64,000 nt of DNA from Mactromeris polynyma (GCA_032209605.1 JASFXZ010000039.1:3596001-3660000); one strand, 5' to 3'. Counted from the stretch's first letter, positions 47,701-60,640 are shown. The notes: generated by a model not told the origin, from the letters alone. Program-made: numbers and translations.

Positions 47701-50700
47701 TGATGGAAAATATTTGCAAAGGAGATTATGATGCGGCTGGCAAGAGTTAGCTAGATACAGTTAGAAACAATAAGTTCTAAGGTTAGGAAGTAGAAATTTA
47801 ACTTTGTATAGCATAAGTTTCGTTTAGCTTTTAAAAGTTACATTTTCATAGACATTGAAGTTGTACTAACGGAACTTGAGACTTTAGTTTTTAGGTAAAT
47901 ATATATAATAGTTTGACTCTAAATCATGTAATTGACGAAAAAATCAAGGTGCATTTAAATTCAAGCATGTGTTCTTGTTTATTAATTTATAAAGAAGGAG
48001 CACTAATTCCCTGTTAGGTGACATATGCTTATGGGTCTGCCATTTATGTTTCAGCAACTTCCACAAAAAGAGCGAGATCGTTATGACAACATGGCAAAAC
48101 GAGAGAAGGCTAGACGTCGGGGACATGCTGGGGATCAGTACAGAGAAGACAATATAGGCAACAAACTATCGGTAAAAATAATTATTCATCCATCATTATT
48201 TATTCCCGTCAAAATTCCGGATTAATCTGGAAATCTGCATTCAGAGCACTAGAGATCGATTTTCAGATCAATATAAATCTGATGAGTTTTTATGGGGGTT
48301 GGGGGAGATGGAGGAATTAAGTAGGGATGCAATTTTAAAAAAGCATACAATAACAACCAAGGTGTTCCATGGACACGTCCGTTGATGACCCCTGCTTAGT
48401 TTTCAGAATTGAGGATATGGCTCTGTTGACACAGAATGGAGAATACAAATCTTTTTTGATGAGTTCCTCTGTTTTGATGATCACTAATATGTCAGATGTG
48501 CAAGTAGGGTGGTTTTTGTTTCAAGGGTGTAGGGGCATCCCATACATTTTTGAAGGTGTCATCTTTTTTGTAAATGATCATTCTGACCCCTGACAAACAG
48601 CATATTCTGCCAGTCTGACCCCTGACAAACAGCATATTCTGCCAGTCTGACCCATGACAAACAGCATATTCTGCCAGTCTGACCCCTGACAAACAGCATA
48701 TTCTGCCAGTCTGACCCATGACAAACAGCATATTCTGCCAGTCTGACCCATGACAAACAGCATATTCTGCCAGCCTGACCCATGACAAACAGCATATTCT
48801 GCCAGTCTGATCCATGACAAACAGTATATTCTGCCAGTCTGACCCATGACAAACAGTATATTCTGCCAGCCTGACCCCTGACAAACAGCATATTCTGCCA
48901 GCCTGACCCATGACAAACACCATATTCTGCCAGTCTGACCCATGACAAACAGCATATTCTGCCAGTCTGACCCATGACAAACAGCATATTCTGCCAGCCT
49001 GACCCCTGACAAACAGCATATTCTGCCAGTCTGACCCATGACAATCAGCATATTCTGCCAGTCTGACCCATGACAAACAGCATATTCTGCCAGCCTGACC
49101 CATGACAAACAGCATATTCTGCCAGTCTGACCCCTGACAAACAGCATATTCTGCCAGTCTGAACCATGACAAACAGCATATTCTGCCAGTCTGACCCATG
49201 ACAAACAGCATATTCTGCCAGCCTGACCCATGACAAACAGCATATTCTGCCAGCCTGACCCCTGACAAACAGCATATTCTGCCAGTCTGACCCATGACAA
49301 ACAGCATATTCTGCCAGTCTGACCCATGACAAACAGCATATTCTGCCAGTCTGACCCATGACAAACAGCATATTCTGCCAGCCTGACCCATGACAAACAG
49401 CATATTCTGCCAGCCTAACACAGACAATAATACTGCTTTGAATTTTGGAGCCTATTTCATTTAAGAGGAATTCAGTGGTACGTCCAAGAGACAAGTAGCT
49501 GAACACTCCAGTTTTATTTGATGGAGGAAGAGCTGCAAGGGTATTTTGTTTGAGCTATAACTTCTTGAGAGTTGTTGGCATTCAAGCTGTATCACTTTAT
49601 AACTCTCAGACCTGTTGACGGAGGTTAGATTTCATGTTGATGAAATTCACATACGAGACCTCTAAGTAGAAGGTATTCTGAATCAAGTTCCATTTCTCAT
49701 CCCACTTGTTTTAAGATGTGACATTTGTGTAGACTAGCAAAGGGAATAAACCAGAGGAACAAAAGAAAATAATTGACCCATTATCTGGTGAAATGAAATA
49801 GGGCATTTAAGTCTTTTTATTGTTTAATAATTATTGTCCCTCTTTATTTGTAACAGACCAGAAAAGACAAATATACAGAATATGAGAAGAGACGTTTGGC
49901 TGAAAGGAAAGACATTGTGAAAAATTGGCCACCTGGAAAAGGTACACTTGTTGCTACTTCTTCATGTTTGACAAGATGGTCGATTTTTTATATTTACTTC
50001 ATGCCATTAAAAATTCAACTATTCACTTTAGCCTTTATTTTGTTCCAAGTGTTAAAAGCGTTTTATTGTTACAAATGAGTCAATCATTCTTCAAAAAGAA
50101 ATTAAACTATGTCCCTAGTATTCCTAGTTCATAATTGATTAAGTTTAGGAAATTATGTTTTAGAATTAAAAGATTTCTTTATGTCTCTGTGGTGTTGCTG
50201 ACAATTTCTAGTTGCGTTATTAATGGCGTGGAGTATACATTACTTTTTATCTGCTGATTTATAAATTTACATTCTTATTACAAATAATGAAAAGTCCACA
50301 TGCCTTACGTGTTACGGAGAATGGAAACGGCAACCTTTTTAATGATATAATTGTCTGCATCCAATCTCTCCACAGATTAAGTTTGCTAGTGATATACAGT
50401 AAAACCTCAATAATAAGACCACCCATGGGACCATTGAAAACTGGTCTTAATATTGATGTTAAATAAGGAGCAAAGTAGGGAAAATGGTCTTAAACATTGT
50501 ATTCTTAATTTTGAGGTGGTCTTATTATTGAGGTGGTTTTTAGGTGAGGTTTTACTGTATATAATGTGGATGTTCTGTGTTGACAACTGTTCATACCATT
50601 TCAAGTATTGGTTTAGTTCACCTAAGCATAACATGTATTAGATTACAATGCATAGTTCTCACATCTACAATAATTACCTCCCTTGTTCTGAATTGTCGGC

Positions 50701-53700
50701 CATTTTTATAGGCAAATTGCTTTAACAACTTATTCATTATGCTCATGTGGGCATTTGGCTCAGTAAGTTGAGGAAAAAGAGGTTGTCACATGCAAATTAT
50801 TTTGGTATTTTCTCAGTTATCACATATTTGGAATTTACTCCTATAAGGGCTTATCAGTTTTGCCTATCAAAAATGGCCGACAGTTAATAGCAAGGGAGGT
50901 AAATATTGTAGATGTGGGAACTATGTATTAATTGCTGCGCATCACAGTAAAGTTGTACTTGTTAAAAAAAGAGTCCGATCATTTAGATGTTTTGGAACAG
51001 AAGGAACATCTGTGGTTGTATTAATTATTTGAGTAAAGAATCAAGGACGTGTTTGAGGAATACTGTCAACAAGATTCATATTAGAAATGTATAAATGCTG
51101 AGTAAACATTAACATTGTATTATCATAATGGCAGTTATCAATTGCTGTTTTCATTTGTAACTTCTCTCAGGCTGTCAAGTGGGTCCTTCTTTTCCTACAT
51201 TACTTTTTCACTACTTTTGCTTGAAAGAGCCCTACAAACACTACGTTTTTCAAATCTGAGGCACTAACTCAAAATATTTATTTCACCTGCATGACACACA
51301 AAGGTATAATCATGGAGATTGTACATTGCAGTGAATTTTTTCCATTTTTGATATTCCAAAAGTAAGGAATCTTCCTTACTATCCCTACTTTAGGGCAATA
51401 AAATTCCGTACTTTTGTTCATTTTTTGCCCTAACTTTAAAAAAAAAAGAGTCCTACTTTTTTAATAGAGATTAGTTGACAGCCTGTTCTCACCAACAATT
51501 TTTGGCTAAAATGTGTTATTTATCCTACCATTACGTTGTTACCTACTGTTACATTTTATTTTCTAGATATGAAGAAAGAAACATTCTACTTCATAAATGT
51601 CCAATATTTGTGTAAGACGGATGAAGGTGAATATTTACCGGCAGAGATTGCCGCCATCGAGTACAGTATTGAGAAAGGAATTAGCAAACAATTACACAGA
51701 TTCATCGAACCAGGTATTAAACTACAGCATTGCTTACAAATTATAATGGCTAGCCCCTATGTCTACATACTGTAGTATCATTTGCATTAGTTTAGTTTCC
51801 AGATGCAACAAAATATAATGTATAACCAAGCATTGGGACTACCCTGCCCTATAATGTTTTTCTAAACTTCGGTAATTGGTATAAAATATCTATTTTCTTA
51901 TTTTAACCAATTCATTTAAAGACACTGCAAGATTATAAAACTGCTGTAAGTTGTAGTATGGACAATGAAACCACATGGACAAATTTCATATGACAGTTTT
52001 GTATCTTTTGCCTTATACTTCATACAAAAGTATTTTTTTATGATTTAATAGAATGTCCATTGAATAGTTTGTTCTCATTTCAGGAAGAATTCCAACGGGG
52101 TACAGATTTACTTGTGTACAAAACAGTAAGTGATCATTGGGTAATTCCAAGTATTTATTGTAATATTGTTTACGTTTGCCAGTGCAAATTTTTTTGAATA
52201 TTTATTTACTATCACCTTAAAAATAACACAATTTTCTAGTCTGCTCACCATTTTGCTCTCTATTCAACCTCAATATTAAGACCAGCTCAATATGAGAACC
52301 AGTTTTCAAGGGTCTCTAGGATGGTCTTATATTTGAGGTTTCACTGTATTTAAGACCACTGGACCCAAAATCTCAGTCAAACTATGTACATGGTCTCAAA
52401 CTAATTATAGACTGCTATCACTAAACAGTCAAAATATTTCAAATGCTGATCAGTCTTCTACTGTATTTTTCATACCATATTTCAAATAAAATGATGATCG
52501 TGATCTGATATCAAAGTTAACACATAGGACAACCTTGATGTGTTCGAATGGATTTGTGGGCAGGGAGAATATATTTCCACATACTACTCTGTCTACTAAT
52601 ACATTTCTTATTTATATGCAGTAAAACCTTACTTAAAGACCATCTCAATAATAAGACCACCTTGAAATTAAGAACACAATTCTCAAGTCCATTTTCTCTG
52701 TTTTGCTCTTTAATCAACCTCAATATTAAGACCATCTCAATAAGAAGACCTTTTTTCAAGAGTCCCAAGGGAGGTCTTATTATTGAGGTGTTACTGTACA
52801 TTAATAATGTATTGGTTCATAATTATTTCAAAGCTCGATCAACATTCAGGATTAATTCTAAGGGATCTGAAATATTTTAGGTGAAGATTCTCACAAAATA
52901 CCAGTGGAAGGTTTCAATCTGGCTGATTCAAATTATACTGGTTTGTGGATACAATTGAAGAATTTTGTGAATCCAAACGGAGAGAAGCCAGAATATCCAC
53001 CTTTATATTGCCTAGTAAGCCTTTGTTATGTTTGTTACACTGTTGTGATGTTGAAGGGGGTTTCGGATTGATATTGCTTTGATGCAACATTTTATAAATA
53101 ATTATGTTAGACTTTGGATTGATTGCAGGCTGTCAAGTGGTCCCTACTTTTTCTATGTATCCCTATTTATTACTTCTGTCCTACTTTTGCCCTACTTTTC
53201 TTGGAAACACCCTACTAAACCTACTTTTTTCCAAATCTGAGGTTTAGTCATTAAGCATGTACACTGAGGTGAATTCTTGCCAATTGTGATATTCCAAAGG
53301 TGAAAAAACATCCCTACTAGCCTTAAATTCCTAGTTTTAAAAAAAGGTGACTTGACAGCCTGGCATTGGTGTTGTGTAAACTAACTGTATATATCAATTG
53401 TGAAAAAAGTTAGTACAACTTATTACGCTTGACCGCTTCCTTGGTTTCTGGTCAGTAATCATGCCTAATTTAGGTTTTGTGAAGTTAGAGGTTTAACCAC
53501 ACTCTCAGCAGGATTTGAACCCCATGACTTCCAGATAATATGTCCAGTGCTCTTCTCATCAACCACTGTGTCTTATAACTGAAAACATTACAGTTGGTCT
53601 GAGTAATGTTTAATAAAACTACAATGATGTCTTTCAGTTGTGTATATTTTTTAGAGTATCTTAATTTCCTTCAAATTTGATCAGTTATATTGTAAGTTTG

Positions 53701-56700
53701 CTTCTTGTATACATGGTGGTTAAGAAATGAGTTTCTAAGTCTCCTTCTTGTACTAAATGTTTGACTGGAAATAACTTGCTTGATATTTATATGAAATTCT
53801 GATAAATGGACTGAATGGGGGGTAACTGAAATAGAATGCTTGTTGTTTGTATGAATTTTGCTACTAGTTATAAATTTTGGTCTGTTGCGTAGAGAAACAT
53901 TAACATTGATACCATGTGATATTACTGGTATAATATTGTAATTCTTTAGTGCACGTCAGGATTGATTTTGTGAAATTACAGAAGTAACAATATAAATTAT
54001 TCATTATTTTTTTAATTAGGGAGCTATGAATAACTATCTGGCTGTGGAAGGATGTTTGGATTGGATACATGGTAGAGCTTGTATGGGGGAACCGAATTGC
54101 TTCCAGAAAGTGTATGAAGTAGAGAGTTTGTTTCAAGAGATGCACGCTCACCTAGGAAACCAGGTGTCTAAAACACAATGTATTGACCGGCTCACATCTT
54201 CAGACTGGGACTATCATCCTAAAACAAGGTACATTATACAGACTGTTGTACAGCTTGTTGAAGTTACCACTAGTTTGTAACACTGTCTGTAGTTTATACT
54301 GCAGTGTTGGATGAATATAATACAATTTGCTGCTTCTGTGGGGTGAAGCCTGTTGTAAGATCTAGCTAAATTGAAATACCTGTCAGTCATGAAAACATTT
54401 CAATCAAGTAGCAATATACACTTGATTTTTCCTTTTTGGTCAACTGAACCCCATCTCTATTCATATGTTAATTGTATCATTATTTTCTGTTTTACTAATT
54501 CATAAGTATGTTTCTATGGAAACATTATTGTTATAATATGTGATGAAAAATATCAAATAATTATTTTATGAATTATTTATGTTACATTTATTTATATAAC
54601 AGGTGCCCCTATCATGAGGAACTTGAAGTGAAGGATTGTGCATTAGGTGTTGTGAACAGATACGTGTATGTATTAGTATTTGTTTATGTTTATGTTTCTA
54701 AATGTGTTTTTAATTGAAAAAATAAAACACATAATTGTTTTTTTGTCAATTTTCAACTCATATTTTCATTCATTGTATATTTGGTACAATTTGAGAACAT
54801 CATACTGTATATTACTAGTCTCACGTATGTTAAGAAAAAGACTTTGTAGATTTGTAAAATGCAGCATAGTTTAAAGTTTGGGTACGGTTATAGTTTTATG
54901 TTTTGGTAATGTTTCAGTAAGATTATAGTTTTATGTTTCGGTAAGGTTATAGCCTATGTTTCGGTAAGGTTATAGTTTTATGTTTAGGTAAGGTTATAGT
55001 TTTATGTTTCGGTAAGGTTATAGTTTTATGTTTCGGTAAGGTTATAGCCTATGTTACGGTAAGGTTATAGTTTTATGTTTCAGTAAGGTTATAGCCTATG
55101 TTTCGGTAAGGTTATAGTTTTATGTTTCGGTAAGGTTATAGCCTATGTTACGGTAAGGTTATAGTTTTATGTTTCGGTAAGGTTATAGCCTATGTTTCGG
55201 TAAGGTTATAGCTTATGTTTCGGTAAGGTTATAGCCTATGTTTTGGTAAGGTTATAGCTTATGTTTCGGTAAGGTTATAGCCTATGTTTCGGTAAGGTTA
55301 TAGTTTTATGTTTCGGTAAGGTTATAGCTTATGTTTCGGTAAGGTTATAGTTTTATGTTTCGGTAAGGTTATAGTTTTATGTTTCCGTATTTTCAGGTAC
55401 GCCATTTCAGATTCGTTGTGCCAATTTTTTGATGTGCAATTAACGTCTAAGCATGTACCAGCAACAGAAGATACAGGGACTGTAACAGTACTGTCTCCAT
55501 CCAGTATGCCTGTCTGTCCAAATCAGGAATCACGTCTTCCGCAGAAAAGTGATTACTTCGCTAAAGCAAAATCTCAGAAGGTATAAGAATGAACTTCCAT
55601 TAACACTTGACAATTACTGTATGAATTATAGCCCTAATGCCTACTACAGTTTGTTTGCATCTGAATCCTAAGGTAATAAATTCTTCAAAGAACTATCAGA
55701 GTTGAGCTGAATAATTCACATACTTGTGTCTGAATTTCGATTTAGTTTACATGTTTTGATGTTTTCAGTATGGTTATGTTGGCAGTGTTGTATGTTTGTT
55801 TCTTACAATGAAACAATTTCATTATTAGTAATAATATTTAATAAATGATATTTTTTTTAAAGAAGGTAATAATGTACAAACCTGCGTATATAAATTACAT
55901 ATACCGTAATTGAAACATGATCTTCTGTTAACACAAAGTACAGTCGGATCTTATATCATTTGAATTTGTCGGGTCCGAATTTATTATTGCATTATTTCCA
56001 GGAACAGGTTTAATGCTTTGATGCCTTAAGTGAATTTGCAAGTTGAAAGAAATTTTATAGGAAAGAAAGACAAGTTCATTGTGGGTGTCCTTCGTCGAAT
56101 ATTTACTGAGACACATTATATTGGTTAAATCTGTTCCTCAAACTCATCCATTCGGTTTGTTTCAGGCCAGACCCTCGGGTCAAGAAGATTATACTGAGTT
56201 ACGTAGACCTAAACCTGTTGGTAAGTGAAGCTTATGAATCTAATACCAAACTATTTCTTTTCAACTACTGGGGTACTATATACATTTTGTACATGTATAT
56301 ATCCATTGTACCTGGTAACTCTTTGTAGCAATTTTAGAGGGATGAATTTATGACAGCATAACTAGTCTGTCTCATATTAATCAATAAATGAATAAGACTT
56401 ATCCCACTTCACTCTTTGTATGCAATAATTCAGAACTCTGGTTGTGCAAGGTTTGGTAATACATTTTCACCATACTGGTAGATTGAAACATATGTATACT
56501 GCTATTATGTCAGCCGCTTCCTACTGTTTGTTTGGAAATGACAAAATCATTGAGGGATAATAGAATGAGTTATGCCCCCACCATTCTAAGAAACATTTGT
56601 TTCCAATCAGGAACTCTTTGACAGGATGGATGGATTCATATTGGGCATACACGCTCGGGATAATTAAATACAGGCCTAGTTCGATTTTGTTTACATCTTT

Positions 56701-59700
56701 CTATTTTTAGAGGAGTTATGGCCCTTTTTGAATTAAAATATTGGTTTCTGATCAATAACACTTGAAATGCCCATAGTGGGACATGTCCATGTCCTATGGA
56801 CACATCTAGTTTATATATAAATGATAGCTGTATAGGATTCTTGCAATTCCTTGACTTGTAGGTAAAATCGTTTTTTCAGCACCTCCGAATTCGGCACCTG
56901 CTTGGGGAGGAGCAATGGGCGGAGTCAGTTCATCTGATGGGGCATATTCATCAATGGGTGGTGTTAATGGTTCCGTGGGAAGAGGTAGTGCACAAATGGG
57001 CAGAGGTAGTGTACCCATGGGCAGAGGGAGTGTATCCATGGGCAGGGCTGGTGCACCCATGGCTAATACATATTCAGATGACTATCCACCTATGTCTGGT
57101 GGTAGAGGATTGACTGTTGGAATACAAGGTGAAATTGTTTAGTACAAGTATTTGATGCAATTAATTATTTCTTTCTTATTGTTTAAGTATTTCATTGTAA
57201 TTTATTGGACAATCAGAACAGTGTGTTACAAAAAGTGTTATAGTATACTTTGGAAAGGTGCTCAATATCAGATTACAGCAAGTGCTCTTGTGATATGCTG
57301 GTCTTTTCATTGTAAGATAGGAAGACAGTCGGTTGCATAAGCAAAATACCAAGTACAGTAAAACTTCCTTATCTAGAGCATCTGTATAACAAGCACCTGC
57401 TCTATCTCCAGGAGTATTTTTCAAAGTCTCAGAAATTTTGTTCTAAATTGTAGACTGTTTTTCCTGTCTTTAACAAGCATCTTTATCTTGAGCACAGATG
57501 ATGTTCCCTACAACTAAATTGGGCAAAATTTCATACCTACTAAAATGTCCGTGTTAATTCTCCAGTGTAATCCTTCTTTTCACACCTTGTGAAAACAGCC
57601 CCAGCATTAGTGTATTTTATGACATGTTTGTTTCACATCTGTATTGAAATCGAAATGATAAGATTGAATTGAATCTGAATACGTTTTGAGAGACCACCGA
57701 CCATTGAATGATACGACAATGAATGCGAAAACATACTGAAACATACATAACAATATTGTTTGTATGTAATTGAAATATTGATTCATAATTGCTGCCTTTT
57801 GTATTGTAGAAATGAGTCTGAACCAGAAACCAGCTGGTCGAGGTATTTTACTTAATCAGTCCGAGGCATATACAACTCCAATGTGGCAGGTAAATATATT
57901 GGTTTGGGACAGAACGTTAGGGCTCAGTTTCACCTCGTAAATAAAATCTTGATCTTATTAGCATGAATGTTCTATTACTCACTTACCTGTGAGAAATAAA
58001 GATTATGGTGTTAACCCAGAAAACACTTGACCATGATTTGTTTAATTAGAATGAAGCTACATGCATAAATGTGTCATTTTTTCTCACTTAAACATTTGGA
58101 GATTAAGTCATAAGCACTGTTAACATACACATATATGTACAGACTAACGAGGTAAACATATAATAGTTACTGTCAAATTTGTGAAGCCTAATGGTGTTTG
58201 ATTGTATTTTTGTTACATACATTGATTACCCTTTTTACAGTGTTACTGTATGAATTATGGTCCTAATCATTATGCCTACTACAATTGTTGCATTTGAACT
58301 TTTGTATAAGCCACACACGTGTGTCTTTATTTGTATAAATTGGAAGTAAGCCTGGTTTATGTATCATTTGTGTTTCTATTAGTACCTGACTGCTATTATT
58401 AGCATACAGTGACATTCATCAGCTTTTGTTTATAAATTCATGTAGTTGATTTTGTTCTATATTTTTCAGCAACCTCCAACTATTTCTACTCTACAAGCAT
58501 CTGGTGGTATTGGACGAGGTATGATCAACAGAACGGCATCAGCTCCACACCCAGGATTGGGTGCTGATGATGATGACATGCCACCACTACGGCGTCCTGG
58601 TCAGCCTCTTACCCAAAGTTCTGCAGTAACATCAGCAACAAATAGACTTCCAGTACAACAATCGACATATCCTCAGGAACAGAGTTATATCCCACCACAG
58701 CAATCTTCCCATGTTTCTACCACGGCCAGCTCAAAAACATCACATGAAGATGGAACGTATCCACCAGGTAATTATACCCTGCCAAATTGGAGGATGGTAT
58801 TAGAATGCAGTTGTCATATTCCTACATCTTTATACATTTTCTTACGTGTGTTTACTTGATTATCTTGCAATTATATATATGGGAAAAATATATATTTAAT
58901 AGGTCCATGCTTTAAAAACTGTGTAGTTGCTCCTTACTTTCTTTGACAAAAATATTTCCACACAAGCATAGTGTAGGTATGAATGACTTCTTGATAACTG
59001 TTGGTAACGTTTACTTTAAGTGTTTAACCTGGAACTTCCTGATTGGGAAATGTGTTTTGTGTAATTTCAAGCATAGTTGATTTTATTTACCACGAACGCA
59101 TGAATATATTACCTAGACCATTACAATTCAACATAGGTGTATTGAAATGATCGCGTTTGTCCATAAGCTTGACAGAGACAAAGCCGTGGTTGTGTTTTGA
59201 TAGAGAAGTAAACCAAACAGCAGTTTTAGCTTTACCCACGAGAGCATTTCCTTACCTTAACTGGCATGTATCGGTCCTGAAAGTTCATATATCTGTTTGC
59301 GGTCAATATAATAGCACTATTGTATATATGATAAAACGCTATAAACTCACGTCTAAAGGGATGACTTGCTTTCAGGCTTCCCTGTAATCCTTTCTTATTC
59401 ATTAGACTTGTGGAAACACCAGTAAAATAGGTTTGAATATACTCAATGCTAGAAGCTTATTGGTTCTTCAGAAATGATTTGTGTTGTTATGTTTATGACT
59501 GTTGGTGATCATTATTGTAACAAATGTTCAATTTCAGTGGGTAGAGGCCGAGGTGGAATCTTGGAAGATCTTATGAGAACTGGTGTGAGACCAGGAGTGC
59601 CGTGTGGAAGAGGTGTTGCTCCACCAGAGTTAGGTGAGATCTTTAATTCTATCCTTTTGGCCATTTGAATCCTTGAATGTATTTATCCATATAATTGATT

Positions 59701-60147
59701 TGTTTACAAATGTATTGTGGATAGTTGATAATTACTGAGTCAATGTATAAGGGGTGGGGTGTTATATCCGGAAAAGTTTTTAACTAGGTCTTCTATTTTG
59801 AAAATATTTGTTATTAGATTGTGGAATGGTGGGTGGATGGCGTTAAACAGTGTTTCCGCTCAATAACTGTAGGTCATATTGACCTATTATCACCAAACTT
59901 GGTATATAGCAAGCTTATGTGGAGACCTAGATTGAGATTGTAATTGGGCGTGCTCAGGTCAAGGTCACTAGGGTAGAAAATACAAACTTAATGAAACTTG
60001 AAAGAGATATTATTTCAACTATCATGATAACCATCAGTACATGTGAGAAGCTCCTGTATTGAATGACACGAAATCAGGACATTTTTGTAATATTTATGTT
60101 TGTTCATATTTTCAGTTGAGAAGATGAGGTTAGCAAATTGTAGATGA
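44778..60147 (+). CDS. MAEL: Maelstrom, piRNA-pathway protein with HMG box, maelstrom domain and long Gly-Arg C-terminus, 640 aa
   Basis: Fifteen coding exons: 44778-44909, 48055-48171, 49857-49941, 51567-51713, 52084-52125, 52881-53014, 54020-54228, 54603-54665, 55397-55580, 56166-56220, 56880-57128, 57810-57889, 58470-58767, 59538-59633, 60116-60147. All joints are GT-AG and phases agree (1923 nt). Residues 1-70 are the HMG box (NGFYFFMKDIEPQLRKEGR). Residues 112-330 are the maelstrom domain, an RNase H-fold module without DEDDh catalysis. Candidate zinc and fold ligands include E in AAIEYS, H in LHRFIEPG, and C/H/C in RCPYHEE...KDCA. Maelstrom acts in nuage and nucleus in piRNA-guided transposon silencing in gonads. 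Residues 371-640 are unlike the roughly 430-aa vertebrate form: Ser/Pro/Gln-rich with GRGS repeats and GRGI, GRGM, GRGRGG and GRGV motifs. Confidence 0.93.
44996..45305. mobile_element. MITE T2, short copy, 3-bp target duplication TTA
   Basis: Flanked by TTA at 44993-44995 and 45306-45308. Ends GGCCAAAATTAGAAAAGTCT and, complement of the right, GGCCTAAATTAAAATTAAGT, both running into GCCCTTTACCGACC. It is an internal-deletion version of 21493-22225. Lies in intron 1 of maelstrom. Confidence 0.75.
45603..47513. mobile_element. Possible 1.9-kb transposon in maelstrom intron 1
   Basis: AATTGACCCTTCCTCA at about 45602 and its complement TGAGGAAGGGTCAATT at about 47498-47513 form a 16-bp inverted pair. 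Just inside the left end a start-like frame (ATGGCCACCGACAATAATAA) runs about 20 codons before a stop, as if the remnant of a transposase gene. Target duplication is not clear. Confidence 0.4.
46019..46054. repeat. 17-bp perfect palindrome
   Basis: TATCACGGACCTATATA and its complement are separated by GG. Inside the putative transposon of maelstrom intron 1. Confidence 0.65.
48582..49413 (+). repeat. Minisatellite, 32-bp unit, 26 copies
   Basis: Unit TCTGACCCMTGACAAACAGC plus ATATTCTGCCAG, with T/C and C/A variants. The array length, 832 bp, equals 26 exact units. Lies in maelstrom intron 2. All three minus-strand frames stay open across it, giving spurious long frames. Confidence 0.93.
50395..50559 (-). 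mobile_element. MITE family P, copy in maelstrom intron 3
   Basis: TACAGTAAAACCTCAATAAT at the left and GGTGAGGTTTTACTGTA at the right. The interior is inverted relative to the copy at 25141. Confidence 0.75.
50651..50925. mobile_element. MITE family Q, copy 3, in maelstrom intron 3
   Basis: Left CATAGTTCTCACATCTACAA, right GTAGATGTGGGAACTATG, with TACCTCCCTTGTTCTGAA inside the left end. Confidence 0.72.
51168..51485. mobile_element. MITE family S (CAGGCTGTCAAG ends), copy 1
   Basis: CAGGCTGTCAAGTGG on the left, TTGACAGCCTG on the right; flanks TTCTCT / TTCTCA suggest a short target duplication. A second copy is at 53126-53362, with 'CCTACTTTT' and 'CCAAATCTGAGG' phrases shared. It ends about 80 bases before maelstrom exon 4. 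Confidence 0.68.
52222..52349 (+). mobile_element. MITE family P, left-truncated copy
   Basis: TCAACCTCAATATTAAGACC and a right end GAGGTTTCACTGTA. The left terminus is absent. In maelstrom intron 5. Confidence 0.6.
52619..52798 (+). mobile_element. MITE family P, copy in maelstrom intron 5
   Basis: CAGTAAAACCTTACTTAAAG at the left, GAGGTGTTACTGTA at the right. It ends about 80 bases before exon 6. Confidence 0.75.
53126..53362. mobile_element. MITE family S, copy 2
   Basis: CAGGCTGTCAAGTGGTCCCT on the left and GGTGACTTGACAGCCTG on the right, inverted. In maelstrom intron 6. Confidence 0.7.
54880..55388 (+). repeat. Minisatellite, 23/24-bp units, next to maelstrom exon 9
   Basis: About 20 copies of two related units: TTATAGTTTTATGTTTCGGTAAGG and a form with GCCTATG or GCTTATG in place of GTTTTATG. 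The array stops eight bases before the CAG acceptor of exon 9 (55397). Each unit contains CGGTAAGGT, a donor-like string. Confidence 0.88.
57354..57500 (+). repeat. Fragment with a pogo-like end
   Basis: TACAGTAAAACTTCCTTATC followed by GAGCATCTGTATAACAAGCA. No matching right end was found, so this is a solo end or decayed MITE. A similar solo end, TACAGTGGAAACTCCCTCAT, is at 61118. Confidence 0.35.
59700..60000 (+). repeat. Dispersed repeat, relative of 27140-27530
   Basis: CACCAAACTTGGTATATAGC, TATGTGGAGACCTAGATTG and CAGGTCAAGGTCACTAGGG parallel the 27-kb repeat. In the last intron of maelstrom. Confidence 0.45.
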
Positions 60148-60165
60148 TCTTGATTGCAGAATTGC

Positions 60166-60278
60166 CATCCATCACAGACTATTGAAAACTCATCTTAACT
60201 TTGTATAAGTTGATGTAATTGTCATCCATCACAGACTATTGAAAACTCATCTTAACTTTGTATAAGTTGATGTAATTT
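60166..60278 (+). repeat. 57-bp tandem duplication in the maelstrom 3' UTR
   Basis: CATCCATCACAGACTATTGA to GTTGATGTAATTG occurs twice without interruption (60166-60222 and 60223-60278), essentially identical, so it is recent. Confidence 0.8.
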
Positions 60279-60634
60279 TGTTAAATTTTGTGTTTATTTA
60301 TAATTTAAATGTTTATTACAGGAAGTGATAACTTCATTCTTGTGTTTGTATTAGAATTGGTTAAAAAAGACATCTAAATAAGTTTGACTTTAAAAGTTCT
60401 TACTTGGAAGAAAATATTTTGTAGCGATTCTTTTGTTTAGATTTTTGTACTGTCGGTAAAAGGGTTAACATTTATGAGTGTAAAAAAATATGTTTTGAGT
60501 ATTTTGTTTTGATGCTTAATTTTTTACATTAAATTCATTGAAAATGCCAGGTCTTGACGATTGTTCAAGTCTCCTAGCATTGGGAACTTGTGATGTCAAT
60601 TCATGTATACCGTAAAACGTGTTGTACTTTTTGA

Positions 60635-60640
60635 AATAAA
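60635..60640 (+). promoter_or_regulatory. Candidate poly(A) signal AATAAA, maelstrom
   Basis: Lies about 490 bases past the stop at 60147, in TTGAAATAAAATAG. No later coding exon exists, so it is a plausible 3' end. Confidence 0.45.

Noticed and set aside
48492..49427. Minus-strand open frame of 311 codons with a regular 32-residue repeat
   Set aside because: It is the read-through of the 32-bp minisatellite. All three minus frames are open, there is no start or splice context, and it lies in an intron of maelstrom.
54680..54874. 64-codon frame after maelstrom exon 8
   Set aside because: Phe/Ile-rich intronic frame; the exon 8 to exon 9 joint is in phase without it.
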